Source: Plasmodium brasilianum (taxonomy: Eukaryota; Apicomplexa; Aconoidasida; Haemosporida; Plasmodiidae). From it: a stretch of DNA of 64,000 nucleotides. Each line of letters opens with the position of its first letter. Position 1 is the first letter of the stretch. This document shows, piece after piece, positions 12,624 to 23,500 of this stretch. Location of the stretch: positions 851,501 to 915,500 of the forward strand of contig NC_090116.1 in NCBI RefSeq assembly GCF_023973825.1. Direction: 5' to 3'. The notes beneath the pieces were generated by a model, which saw nothing but the letters and a program-made list of their open reading frames with translations, had not been told where the DNA came from and made no database searches. Position numbers and translations under genes: made by a program.

Positions 12624-13344
12624 TCATTTGAGCAAAATTCCATCGAATTTGGTTTGAAACCACTTCATTGCGTCATCCTTTGTAACTTTATGAGTTTTGG
12701 AAATGGTCGATCTTCTTCTCCTTCTTCTGGTTACTCTATAACCGGGTCGAGAGAGGTGCACATAAAAGTCCATACCATATATACCAGTAGAAGGGTCGTA
12801 CTTAATACCTAGATCTATATGTTCTTGTATACCAAAACCAAAATTTCCTGTGTCCGAAAAATTTTTTCTTCTCAGTTCATATTCTTTTACTTTTAATCCT
12901 TTCTCTAATATTTCTAATGCTTTCTTACCTCTTACTGTTACAAAACATGATATCTTTTCATTTCTTCTTACACCGAATGATCTAATTGTAAATCTACATT
13001 TTCCAAAAATTGGCTTCTGATCAGTCAGTTGTTCCAACACCCTCGCTGCTCTTGTTAACCTGTCACCTGACTAGGCAAGGTAAAAATGGGAGAAGCAAAA
13101 TGGGAAATGCAAAAAGGATAGGGATAAATGTAACAATACATAGTTGAATATTTAAAATAGTGCAGGAGAGGCGAACATTAGTTACTACACATACACAAAC
13201 GTATACATCTGTTATGCACAGAACACGAGTAATTCACGATACAAACTCAAATACGCAAACTTTGCTTACCTCCCCAACACATATATTGAGTACCAACTTG
13301 TTAACTTTAATTTCTCTCATAACATTATCTTCTTTTTTTTCCAT
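12624..13344 (-). CDS. RPL11: 60S ribosomal protein L11 (uL5)
   Basis: uL5 sits in the central protuberance of the large cytosolic ribosomal subunit and, with L5, contacts 5S rRNA. There are two exons: 13344-13270 (25 codons, ending CVGE) and 13070-12624 (intron 13269-13071, GTAAGC...CTAG, phase 0), giving 173 residues, the usual family length. Family signatures seen in order are [18 protein letters not shown] across the splice, [72 protein letters not shown] and a C-terminal [11 protein letters not shown]. The 5' side faces the divergently transcribed S10 gene. Confidence 0.98.
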
Positions 13345-15302
13345 TTTTATTTGCAAAATAAAAAAAAAATATATATATAATAAAATAAAAAATAAAACAA
13401 AAATAAAAAAAAATAAATAAAGTAATGTTAAAAAAAATGTTTTTGAAAAAACGTAAAATGAGGAAAGAGCGGGCCCTATTAAAATTTATAAAAATGGGAT
13501 TAATTCTTGTTAGGTATAATTTTTTGAATGATCATAATTTGCTGAACGTTCATAATTTGCTGAACGTTCATAATTTGCTGAACGTTCAGAATTTGCTGAA
13601 TGTTCATAATTTGTTGAATGTTCATAATTTGCTGAATGTTCATAATTTGCTGAATGTTCATAATTTGCTGAATGTTCATAATTTGCTGAACGTTCAGAAT
13701 TTTTATTTTTTCTTTTTTTAAATCCTATATATCCCTTTAAAAATTTACATAAAACAATATAACACTACTGTTCGTGTTATTCGGCATTTACACAATTGTG
13801 CTGCTTTGGGTATTCATTCGATTATAAATTTTTTTTCTGTTCAATTCGTGTACTGGCATATTCATTCGCGCACTTGCTTTTATTTACTTATTTGCTTAAC
13901 TTTTATTATTTACGCAAAAAAGTCTTGCGCATAAAATCAAACGGAGAAAAATTCCTTATCTCGTTACTTGCTAACGGGTAAAGGGTACACGTACATTTAA
14001 TGAATTAAAACACGGATTCCAAAAAAATTTACAGATGCTAGTGGAAAAATGGTGTTATTCAGTTTAAACTCAAGCAGGCAAATATAACCTGAATGCGCAA
14101 TTTTTTTTGTTTGATGTTATTATGTATGTAATAATGGGTAATAAACTTAAAAATATATTACATGAGTATGTATATGCTTCATAGTTATTTATGTTATATC
14201 ACACCATAGCACAAATAATATATGAAGCCGCTGCCTATATAATGCTCATAAAAGTTCACCCGGGCATATTTCTGTTACACGTACATATATATATATATAT
14301 AGATATATGTATGTACATATATGTACATGTACATACATAATTATACATCTGTACACTTAAGCATATGCATACATATAGTAGTGTATATCAGCACTTGCCG
14401 AACGAACTTTTGTTCATTGCTTTCTCTTCTTGGAAAAGGAAAAAGGAGAGAAATTTGGTGGAGAGGGAGGTGGATATGCTTCAAGTAAAAATTAAAAAAA
14501 GCACTAGTTGAAAAGAAAAAAAATGGAAAAAGAAATTAAATTATATGTGTATAGGGTTATTACATATATGCACAGTTAATAATATTTTTATTTTGTCAAG
14601 CATAATTAGTAAGCAAATATATACATACATATATATAATATATGTTGTATACCTATCTGTAGGGGAACTTTCGAATTTGCCAGTTTTATGATTTATTTAT
14701 GCATTTATTTACCTGAAAAGGAGAAACACTATATTTTTTTTTTTTTTTTGCTAAGGGCCTATATGTGTAGTTTTGCTCCATCGTACATTGTTATATTGGG
14801 TTACATTCCACTATGCATATATAAAAATAATGTATTTAGAATGTTAAGCAGCAAATGCGCAGGAATATTTATGTATATATAAATATACTTCAGTAATATG
14901 CACATATGTACACGTACATATATGAATATATGTTTGTATACGTATATATATATACATATACAATTATGCGTGCATATTATACATATACTTGTTTTCGTAC
15001 ACCGATTGTACATGCATACGTATATATGCCCATATTTTTCATTTTAGTTCTTTTAAAAAAAAAAGATTAAAAAGTAGTTTTAACATAAAGAAATGAAAGG
15101 GAGCTTAAATTTGTTAAAAAAAAAAAAGTATTCATTTTAACCTATTAATTTTCAAGAATATTTAACTTTTAATTTTTTTCTTTATATGTATATACATACA
15201 TACATAGATACATACGTACATAGATACATACGTACATAGATACATACGTGGAAATATACATACATGTAATAAATTCTTTTAACTGTATCTTTATTATAAA
15301 AA
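13345..15302. promoter_or_regulatory. Shared 5' region of the divergent L11 and S10 genes
   Basis: A 1.96-kb intergenic region separates the ATG of L11 (-) from the ATG of S10 (+), so it must carry the promoter and leader of both. It holds an 18-bp minisatellite close to L11 (listed separately), AT/AC tracts near 14280-14350 and 14880-15030, and ACATACGTACATAGAT units at 15190-15255. No specific transcription-factor site is claimed. Confidence 0.6.
13527..13703. repeat. 18-bp minisatellite (GCTGAACGTTCATAATTT)
   Basis: About ten units, GAACGTTC or GAATGTTC versions, starting about 180 bases upstream of the L11 ATG. The unit contains the palindrome GAACGTTC. Confidence 0.92.
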
Positions 15303-16290
15303 ATGGATAAGAAGATTCTGCCACATCATAAGTATAGTTATATTCCAAAACAGAACAAGAAACTCATATATGAGTATTTGTTTAAGGGTAAATAATTTGT
15401 TTATACTGTTATAACAAATGAGCTTATTTTTTATTTTTTTTTTTTTTTTTTAAATCTGCGTATATATTAATAAATTCTCCATCATTTTATACTGTATAGT
15501 TTATCTATTATTGTTTATATTTAATTGCATACATTATTGTATGTAGTATTATGTTATGTCATTTTGTAATAACCTCAATGTAACTTTCACCTATTCCTTG
15601 TATTTTTAATGAAAAATGAATTAATGCATTTTTTGCATGAACAGTTCAGGAAATGGGATTTTTTTTTTTTTTTTTTTTTTCCATTTATATGTGCGTGTAT
15701 GTTTGAAGTTTTAGGTACATAAGTAGTATATATATGTGTTCATGCTTAAGTACATACATGCTTACATAAATACATGAAATTTTTTTTTTTTTTTTGTAAT
15801 TTCCCATTTTGGCTACTTGTAGAGGGAGTCATAGTAGTTGAAAAAGATGCAAAGATTCCTCGCCACCCCCATTTAAATGTACCAAATTTGCACATAATGA
15901 TGACACTGAAGTCTTTGAAAAGCAGAAATTATGTGGAGGAAAAATATAACTGGAAGCACCAATATTTTGTATTAAACAATGAAGGTATTTCTTCGTAAGA
16001 ATATTTCGTGCGCACTGAGCACATGTGCATGTAATACGTATATATACATATGTATATGTTTGTATGCGTTTTCTGTGCACACATCTGTATGCCTATTTTC
16101 CCATGCAAATTTCCCCCTTTCAGGTATTGAATACTTGAGGGAGTTTTTACACCTACCACCATCTATATTCCCTGCAACTCTGTCCAAAAAGACAGTGAAT
16201 AGAGCACCAAAGGTGGAAGAGGAATTTTCAAGAGAGTTTAGACAGCCAATGGGTAGAGGAAGATCTTATGAAAAAAGAAACTTCGACTGA
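15303..16290 (+). CDS. RPS10: 40S ribosomal protein S10 (eS10)
   Basis: eS10 is a head-region protein of the small cytosolic ribosomal subunit near the mRNA entry and beak. There are three exons: 15303-15387, 15823-15984 and 16124-16290 (introns GTAAAT...TGTAG and GTATTT...TTCAG), giving 137 residues. Recognisable family features are IYEYLFKEGV spanning the first splice, VPNLHIMMTLKSLKSR, a W-K-H-Q-YFVLNNEGI stretch spanning the second splice, and LREFLHLPPSIFPATL followed by a basic Arg/Gly tail. The tail is shorter than in animals. The start is the ATG with AAAA before it. Confidence 0.97.
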
Positions 16291-16351
16291 TCAGCTGATC
16301 CAACATCTGACTAGCTGCTTAGTTAACTGGTTGGACCGAGTGACTGATTGA

Positions 16352-16383
<32 letters not shown>

Positions 16384-16463
16384 AAATTCTGGACTACACC
16401 GCAATTGTTAAGTTGTAGGAGGTTCCGTGTTAGTGTAATTATCTTTGTTGTATTTTTTCCACA

Positions 16464-16580
16464 TCACTTTATTTTACCATTTATTTTACCATTTATTTTA
16501 CTATTTATTTTACTATTTATTTTACCATTTATTTTACTATTTATTTTACCATTTATTTTACCATTTATTTTACTATTTTA
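16464..16580. repeat. 12-bp minisatellite (ATTTATTTTACC / ATTTATTTTACT)
   Basis: About ten tandem dodecamers starting some 175 bases after the S10 stop. Confidence 0.9.
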
Positions 16581-17202
16581 TTAATTTTTTTTTTTTTCTC
16601 AATTTTGCAATTACCCATACATTCCATATACACGTACACACAAACACGAAAACGTAAAATATGCTCTCCCATTTTTATAACCAAGTGCCCCATTTCATTT
16701 TAAAAACTTAGCGCTTAATTTTTAAAGAAAAAAAAAAAAAAAAAAAATGGTGTTAAGCTTACAACTTTTTTAATTATGAAAATGAAAAATTAAAATTAAA
16801 ATTAAATATTACGGTTAAAAAAAAAAAAAAAAAAAAAAATTAAGACATTTTTGCAAATTAAAGATGGATCATTTTTTGACCTTCCTCTTTATATGATGTA
16901 AGAAAAGTTGGCATGGGAAAAAATAAAATAAAATAAAAAAAAAAAAAAAAAAGGGGAAAGCCATGCACACACTATAAGTAAAAGGTAATATAGTGAGATG
17001 AGAATACTAATATTCCTTCTTACTATGTCCATATATATTAATAGTATTATATGCACACTATTATCAATATAAAAGGGTGCACAAAAATACGAACGACATA
17101 TTTGTAATGAGTCTCATAGGTAACATGTAATATTGATATACTACATGAAAAAAAAAAAAAAAAATAATTTTTTATTTTAATCAGGCAAATGGGGGAGTAA
17201 CA

Positions 17203-17450
17203 TATATATATGTGTATATATGTGTATATATGTGTATATATGTGTATATATGTGTATATATGTGTATATATGTGTATATATGTGTATATAAGTGTACATA
17301 TGTGTACATATGTGTATATGAGTGTATATATGTGTATATATGTGTATATATGTGTATATAAGTGTATATATGTGTACATATGTGTACATATGTGTATATG
17401 AGTGTACATATGTGTATATATGTGTATATAAGTGTACATATGTGTATACG
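17203..17450. repeat. 10-bp minisatellite (TATATATGTG and variants)
   Basis: About 25 decamers with variants TATATAAGTG, TACATATGTG and TATATGAGTG. Open frames in it on both strands are Tyr/Ile/Thr or Cys/Val/Tyr polymers and are not genes. Confidence 0.92.
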
Positions 17451-17518
17451 TATTTATATCCATACACAGAGGTATCCGCTGCTCCCCCCAGCACTTGCGT
17501 GAAGAGACCTTTCCCAAC

Positions 17519-18913
17519 TTACCTTTTTTTTTTTTTTTTTTTCTTCTTCTTCTTATCGTCCGTCAGGTCTGTTTTGTGGCCCGGTGCCTCAAGTGCTGCA
17601 GGTGTATTTCCCAAGAGTGCCTTCTCATCCCTTCTTTGTTTCCTCTTTAAATACTTATTGTCAATCATACGCTTGATACGAGCTTGTATAAGTTTATAAT
17701 TTTCTTCTTTCTTTTTTATATATTCTTTAAAAAAGGATGGTAATTGTATATCATAAAATTTCATGAGCGACTTTTTAGTTTGTTCTGAAAATTGTTTTCT
17801 TTGTTTTTTATAAAGTGAATTTTCGCTTATCATTTTTTGTGTCATATTATTGTAATTAACAGCTTCTTGATATGTTTTTTCAAATTCTTTTTCATTGAAA
17901 TTTGAATAATATTCATTTGCTTTTTTGTTGAACATGATATATAAATAGTCCGGTCGAATTCCTTCTAAGAATTCTCTATTTTTTATTTGATTTTTAATTG
18001 TTTCTAATTTTAAAAATGCATTATCTCTTTTTAATACTTTTTCACATTTTTCAATATTTAAAAAATCAAAAAACATTTTTAAAATAGATGGATGAATACC
18101 TTGACTGTTTATTTCTCTATTTGTTTTTTTTATTACAATTGGTAAGGTCGTTTCCCCTTCTTCTAAAATCCGGTCTACTCGTTCATGGTCATCTAATGGT
18201 GTTACAGGTGATACTTCTTTTAAATTTCTTATAGCTATCCATTCTTTCCATAATAATTCCTTTTCATATTTAAATAGCTCCGTATAAGAAGGCATATAAA
18301 AATTTATTTTATATTCAAGCTTATAACAAAAATCATCATATGTTATTACTGATCTGTTAGTAAATAATTTGCTAATAAATAATCGAGGGGTTAAAGAATG
18401 ACTACATAATGGTTTAAACGGATCACAGATTTTTCCAATTAATTTTAAGAGTTCATATTTTACAGGATCTATTAAATTAAATGGTAATTCATATCCTTTT
18501 AAATACTCTCCTTTTATTTTATCTTTTAAAATAATAAATGGTTCTTTATCTATGTTATAGTCAGGTAATTTATATGGATATTCATCAATTAATTCTTCTA
18601 TTAATTTATAATTTGAGGTTAACTTAAAATCATCCATTCTAGATTGTTTGTTTTTTTCATTTTCTTCTTTTTTTCTTTTATTTATGATAATTTTTGTTCT
18701 TAACTGATTACTCTTTTTTTGGGCTGGTTTAGACACGAACACACGATAAGTACTATTCTTTCCATTTTTTTCTCTATTCATATAGATGCTCTTCTCCATA
18801 TAAAAGCAACTACAGTAGTAGCTCACATTTATGGGGGTCGTTATCACTACTACAATCAGAAGGTAGTGTAATGCTGTGAGGGTTCTTCCTAAAGCTTTTG
18901 TCGTTATTTTCAT
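17519..18913 (-). CDS. Unrecognised 464-residue protein with a candidate signal/transit leader
   Basis: I do not recognise the family. The ATG at 18913 opens a leader with a hydrophobic stretch (about residues 12-35, including LLIVVVITT), followed by a basic, hydroxylated, acid-poor segment up to about residue 90. That arrangement is compatible with a signal peptide plus transit peptide (apicoplast) or with a secreted protein; this is inference. The body (about residues 95-420) is mainly helical-looking, with aromatic-rich motifs such as LYIMFNKKANEYYSNF and FFDFLNIEKCEKVL. It lacks long repeats, which suggests a conserved folded protein. The C-terminus is a run of about ten Lys from a 20-A stretch ending AAAAGGTAA. 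That end overlaps a perfect splice donor (AAG|GTAAGT), so a further 3' exon is possible. Confidence 0.85.
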   Translation of the reverse strand: MKITTKALGRTLTALHYLLIVVVITTPINVSYYCSCFYMEKSIYMNREKNGKNSTYRVFVSKPAQKKSNQLRTKIIINKRKKEENEKNKQSRMDDFKLTSNYKLIEELIDEYPYKLPDYNIDKEPFIILKDKIKGEYLKGYELPFNLIDPVKYELLKLIGKICDPFKPLCSHSLTPRLFISKLFTNRSVITYDDFCYKLEYKINFYMPSYTELFKYEKELLWKEWIAIRNLKEVSPVTPLDDHERVDRILEEGETTLPIVIKKTNREINSQGIHPSILKMFFDFLNIEKCEKVLKRDNAFLKLETIKNQIKNREFLEGIRPDYLYIMFNKKANEYYSNFNEKEFEKTYQEAVNYNNMTQKMISENSLYKKQRKQFSEQTKKSLMKFYDIQLPSFFKEYIKKKEENYKLIQARIKRMIDNKYLKRKQRRDEKALLGNTPAALEAPGHKTDLTDDKKKKKKKKKKR

Positions 18914-19289
18914 GGCTTTTCCCTGGTCCCACCACCACGAACGGTAGAAGCGGCGGAAGCAGCAGCAGCACTAGCAGCACTAGCAGCAGTAACACCAGCA
19001 CTAAAGCCAATACCACCACGTACTCCCCTTTCGTTACTTTAGTTAATTCGTTTTACCTACGATGGGAAATTAATCTTGTGCACCCACTTCATGCGTTTTC
19101 CGCCAAGGGAGGGGGGATATCCTTATGAGTGCACATGAACACACATACCTACGTGAAGTATGTATAACCTTTTTATGTGAACAATTTGAATTTTTACTAC
19201 GCACTGCGTTCGGCAAGGGGGGGAAGAGGGGGAAAGGAAAGAATGTACAGCAAAAATGGACGGAAAAAATGGATGGAAAAAATTGTACA

Positions 19290-19490
19290 GCAAATAATAA
19301 ACGGAAATACCGTACAACAAATAATATATGGAAATACTGTACAACAAATAATATACGGAAATAATGTACAACAAATAATATACGGAAATACTGTACAACA
19401 AATAATATACGGAAATACTGTACAACAAATAATATACGGAAATAATGTACAACAAATAATATAAGGAAATACTGTACAGCAATCATGTAT
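19290..19490. repeat. ~27-bp minisatellite (AACAAATAATATACGGAAAT core)
   Basis: Seven to eight units of GTACAACAAATAATATACGGAAATACT and close variants. It is open in several frames on both strands, an artefact of a unit length divisible by three. Confidence 0.92.
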
Positions 19491-20239
19491 GGAAAAAATG
19501 TAAAGCAAAATGCGAAGAAATAATAAAACTATTCTCCCACGCTTGATGAAAATGCCGCAAATGATGGTAAAGGAGGTGGGAAAGATTTTTCAATTTTGTT
19601 TGCTCACAATATGCATAAGAGTTTATGTGATAAGTTTGATTGTTACGTTTGCATGTGTACACGTGTACTTACGTGAGGGATTACATATATAACTGAACAC
19701 ATATGTGCGCAATTTCATGCAGTACTATATTACATAAGGAAAAATGTGGGTGCTAAATGCATACGTAACAATGTTTTTCTTGCCTCGCTCCTTAGCAAAT
19801 GTATACACGATTATCCGAGGATTTTTATTTACCTTCACTAGCTATTGCTTCATGCAATATTTGCACACCTGTTACTAGCACACTTCTCTGTGCATAATAA
19901 TTTTTTTTTTTTTTTTTTTTCTTCTCCTTTGCCATCTCATTCTCTTTATCTTTATCTTCATCTTCATCTTCATACTTATCTTCACATTCACTTTCACCTT
20001 CACATTTGTGTTTACACTTATCTTTTCCTTTTCCATTCTCCTTTTTTTATGTCAGCGCATTCATTGCTGAGATTTCGTATGTTTGCCCTTTTTGTTTTGA
20101 GGGCTCTTTTTTTTTTTTATTCTGACCTTGTCAGGCGCCTTTTCATTTTGTGCATGGAAAATGTGCGCACAGGTATCACCTGCTTTTCCTGCTCAAGCTG
20201 CAAATGTGAGCAGCAGATTAGCAGGTAAGCAGGTTATCA

Positions 20240-20430
20240 GATAAATTGCTTACCAGTTCAGCCGCTTATCAGTTCAGCCGCTTATCAGTTCAGCTGCTTA
20301 CCAGTTCAGCCGCTTATCAGTTCAGCTTCTTACCAATTCAGCTGCTTATCAGTTCAGCTGCTTATCAGTTCAGCTGCTTATCAGTTCAGCTGCTTATCAG
20401 TTCAGCTGCTTATCAGTTCAGCTGCTTAAC
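20240..20430. repeat. 16-bp minisatellite (CAGTTCAGCTGCTTAT)
   Basis: About eleven tandem units starting some 270 bases and ending about 80 bases upstream of the TRAPPC9-like ATG. Each contains the palindrome CAGCTG. Confidence 0.92.
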
Positions 20431-20511
20431 ATATTTGTATTTTTTTTTTTTTTTTTCGAGCTAATTTTTCCTTTTTTGTTAAATTTTTTTTTTTTTTTTT
20501 TTTGTGAAATA

Positions 20512-23500
20512 ATGAATCATGTGAATTTGTGTGACTACGGGAAAGCAAAGGTTTACCTGTGGAAAACCGAAAAAACAAGCGAAAAATTATTTCATGAAAT
20601 TTCGAATAAGATAAGAAGTTTGTATGAAAAAATAAACTACGATGATTTATTTCATCATTTATATAATTATATAAAATACATTAACGGAAGTAACAATGAA
20701 TTGTTTTTACGATATGAAATGCCTGTATGTGGGTGTTCAATAAATAAAAACATACAACAAGAGGATTATTATTTTTTTAATATATTTAAAAATGCAAATT
20801 ATGTAAAGAGGAATGGTAATCTTTCCATTCGTTATATCGATTTGACAGATAAAAATGTCAAAGTAGACAAGGTTAATTTTTTTTCAAATGTCTTTATGTC
20901 AATAGGAGTTCATGAGTTACATGAAGGGGATCTACTCCCGGGGAAGGCCGAGCCCTTGGCAAAAAGGGTACATAGAAAGAATAAACGGGAGAAAGAACTA
21001 GCACACAGGGGAGGGGGTAGAAGTGGGGAAAAGGAAGCGATCAAGAATAACGAGAATGCCAACATCAATAGTAACGAGAATGACGGAATGAACAATGACG
21101 AGGATGACGTGATGACTAATGACCACAGTGAGTGCTTTGCCCACATGAGTGACAAGATAATAAACTTGTTAAACTCGTACAATAATATATATTTCAGCAA
21201 CAGCTGTGTGTTTATACAACGCGTATTAGTCATTCCGTCTTCCGACAAATACAATGATTTGATTATGTCAAAAATAATGGAAATGAACGAGAATTTCCTG
21301 TACACGAATAGAGGCGGTGGCATGAATCGAAGTAGTAACAACACGTTTGTCAATGTACCGAGGGGTGGTTCGAACCCGGTAAAGGGGATCGAAGAGGCGA
21401 AGAAGGTGAAGGGATATAAGATAGAAGAACATGCGACAAGGGGGTATAAGGAAGTGGAGTATACGGCAAAAGGGCATACAGCAGAGGATCACACGGAGGA
21501 CCATATATCTAATATGGAGGATGATTTCCCTTTGAAGGGGAATTTGTCAATTTTGAAGAAATCGCCATACTACGAAGCGGAAAGCATGTCAGTATTTCGA
21601 AACATGGATTCTGGTTGTCCTTCCAAGGATTGGAATGCCAATGATATGGAGACCATCAATGAGAAGTATGATGGGAGGAGGAAGAACAGAAGGAATCTAA
21701 ACAACAGTGAGAATGATAAAAGGAACAAGGAGTGCAATAAAAATATGGAGAGTATTAGGAGTATTCATAGTTTTAAATTGAACAAGAAGTATCCATCAAA
21801 TTTTTTAAGGATGTTTGATACAAATATTTCTAAGAACTATAATTTCGTTAATGCAAATATGTATGGGAGGGATATGATTTCATCGGATGAATGCATTTTT
21901 GATTATTCACTTAGACGGAGTAGTGTCAAAAATAGTAAAGATGAATATAATAATAATGCTTATTTTCGTAATCATAATAGAATGTACATGAGTAATCTAA
22001 ACTCAGCAGACTGTACGTCTAATTCAGATGCAAATGATAAAGGGAAAAAACAATCCATCGAGCATTTCTCTTTTATATGTAATAATTTCCATAATTTTAA
22101 AATCATCGTTTTTTTACCATCCATAGAAAAACATTTCAACATTCAATATAATAAATTTTTTCAAGCAATTATTTTAAATGTGTTTTACATCTTTATCTTC
22201 TTTCTATACGATCTGTTAACTAAGGAAAGTATATGGAAATACATGAACACACTAATTGAAAATATGAATTATCATCAAATCGTTAGGAGTACCAAGGTGG
22301 GCAGTGAAAGTATACTTGAAGAGAGGAAAAAAAAGGCGCATTATTATAATAGAAATAATAAATTAGAAAAAAAGACAAAATTAGGTAGGGGTAATAGGTT
22401 AGGTCTTCCATACAGACTAGGTGCACCAGTAGATCGACATAAAAGAACAGGAGTGAATCATCATTTTTTGGTCGATGAGGACGAGGAGAGATACTCACTT
22501 ATTGAGGAAAAGACTTTTCAGTTGAACAAGAGTTACAGTAATAAAGATATAACAACGAAATTAAGTTCAAATGAACGTAAAAATAGTTTTGATAACAATA
22601 TATATATAAATATAAAAAAATATTACAACGATGTGAAGACAAGCATATTAAATAGAACAAGTCAAATTGCTTCCAGGGAAGACGGCATATTGCATGAGGG
22701 TATTTACAAAACTTCGAAATGCAGCACGTATGAGGAGGGGAACAATCTTCGGAAGAGCAGCAACTACCGGGGGGATCAGGCCATCGCTGATGAGGGCAGG
22801 TATGCGGGGGATGATGATAACAAACGTTACAACTGCCGCACAGGGTGCGGTGGTGATGATGAAGTGGAGGGGGTGGAATGGAAGGCGGAATGGAAGGAGG
22901 AATGGAAGGAGGAATGGAAGGTGGAAGAGGAGGAGAAAGAGAAAGAGAAAGAAGAAGCGAAAGAGGAAGCGACAGAGGAAGAAAAATTAGAATACAACAA
23001 GGATGATGAAAAATATAACATTGGCGTAGCAGGATCCTCTGGGGGGGAAATGGACGAGACGGACGAGACAGACGAGATGGACGAGATGGACGAGATGGAC
23101 GAGATGGACGAGATGGACGAGATGGACGAGATGGACGAGATGGACGAGATGGTCGAGATGGACGAGATGGACGAGATGGTCGAGATGGACGAGATGGTCG
23201 AGATGGACTATGACGAGGAAGAGTCAGACCAAGAGGACGATGCAGATAACAGCTCGGGGAAAAAGTATGAAAGAGGAACATTGGTAGAAGCGGAAAAGGA
23301 AGAGGGAAGAAGAAGGGGCAGTAAGAGGAGTAGCCAGAGCGGTAGCAAGAGGAATAATAAGGAGAATAGCAAAGTGAAAAGGAGGAACAACGAAAGGAAC
23401 AGTGAGGGGGAGGAATTTTCAAGGGGTCCACTTTCGGGGGAGGGGGTGGATGGAAAAACGAGGAGAAGGAGAAGAGTGTCGGAGGTAAAGAACTATGCAT

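Larger units (their letters stand above)
16291..17518. other. Convergent spacer between S10 and the 17519-18913 gene
   Basis: No gene is seen. Contents are T and A homopolymers (16351-16378, 16729-16747, 16818-16839, 16937-16952), a 12-bp array at 16464-16580 and a 10-bp array at 17203-17450. Both neighbours end here, so it is 3' UTR and terminator sequence. Confidence 0.7.
18914..20511. promoter_or_regulatory. Shared 5' region of divergent genes (17519-18913 and TRAPPC9-like)
   Basis: The flanking genes point away from each other, so both promoters lie here. Contents are AGCAGCAGC-type triplets at 18959-19005, a 27-bp array at 19290-19490, a T run at 19901-19920, TCTTCA-type units at 19938-20000, and a 16-bp array at 20240-20430. 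No RNA gene is seen. Confidence 0.6.

Noticed and set aside
19290..20430. Regularly spaced direct repeats resembling a CRISPR array
   Set aside because: Units are adjacent without unique spacers, there are no cas genes, and the genome is eukaryotic. These are minisatellites.
20476..20511. Upstream ATG of the TRAPPC9-like gene
   Set aside because: It adds only residues from a T run. The ATG at 20512 has a typical AATA context and begins the folded region.
21360..21380. GGTTCGAACCC, a T-loop-like tRNA motif
   Set aside because: It lies inside the coding sequence of the TRAPPC9-like gene, with no acceptor stem or other tRNA arms around it.
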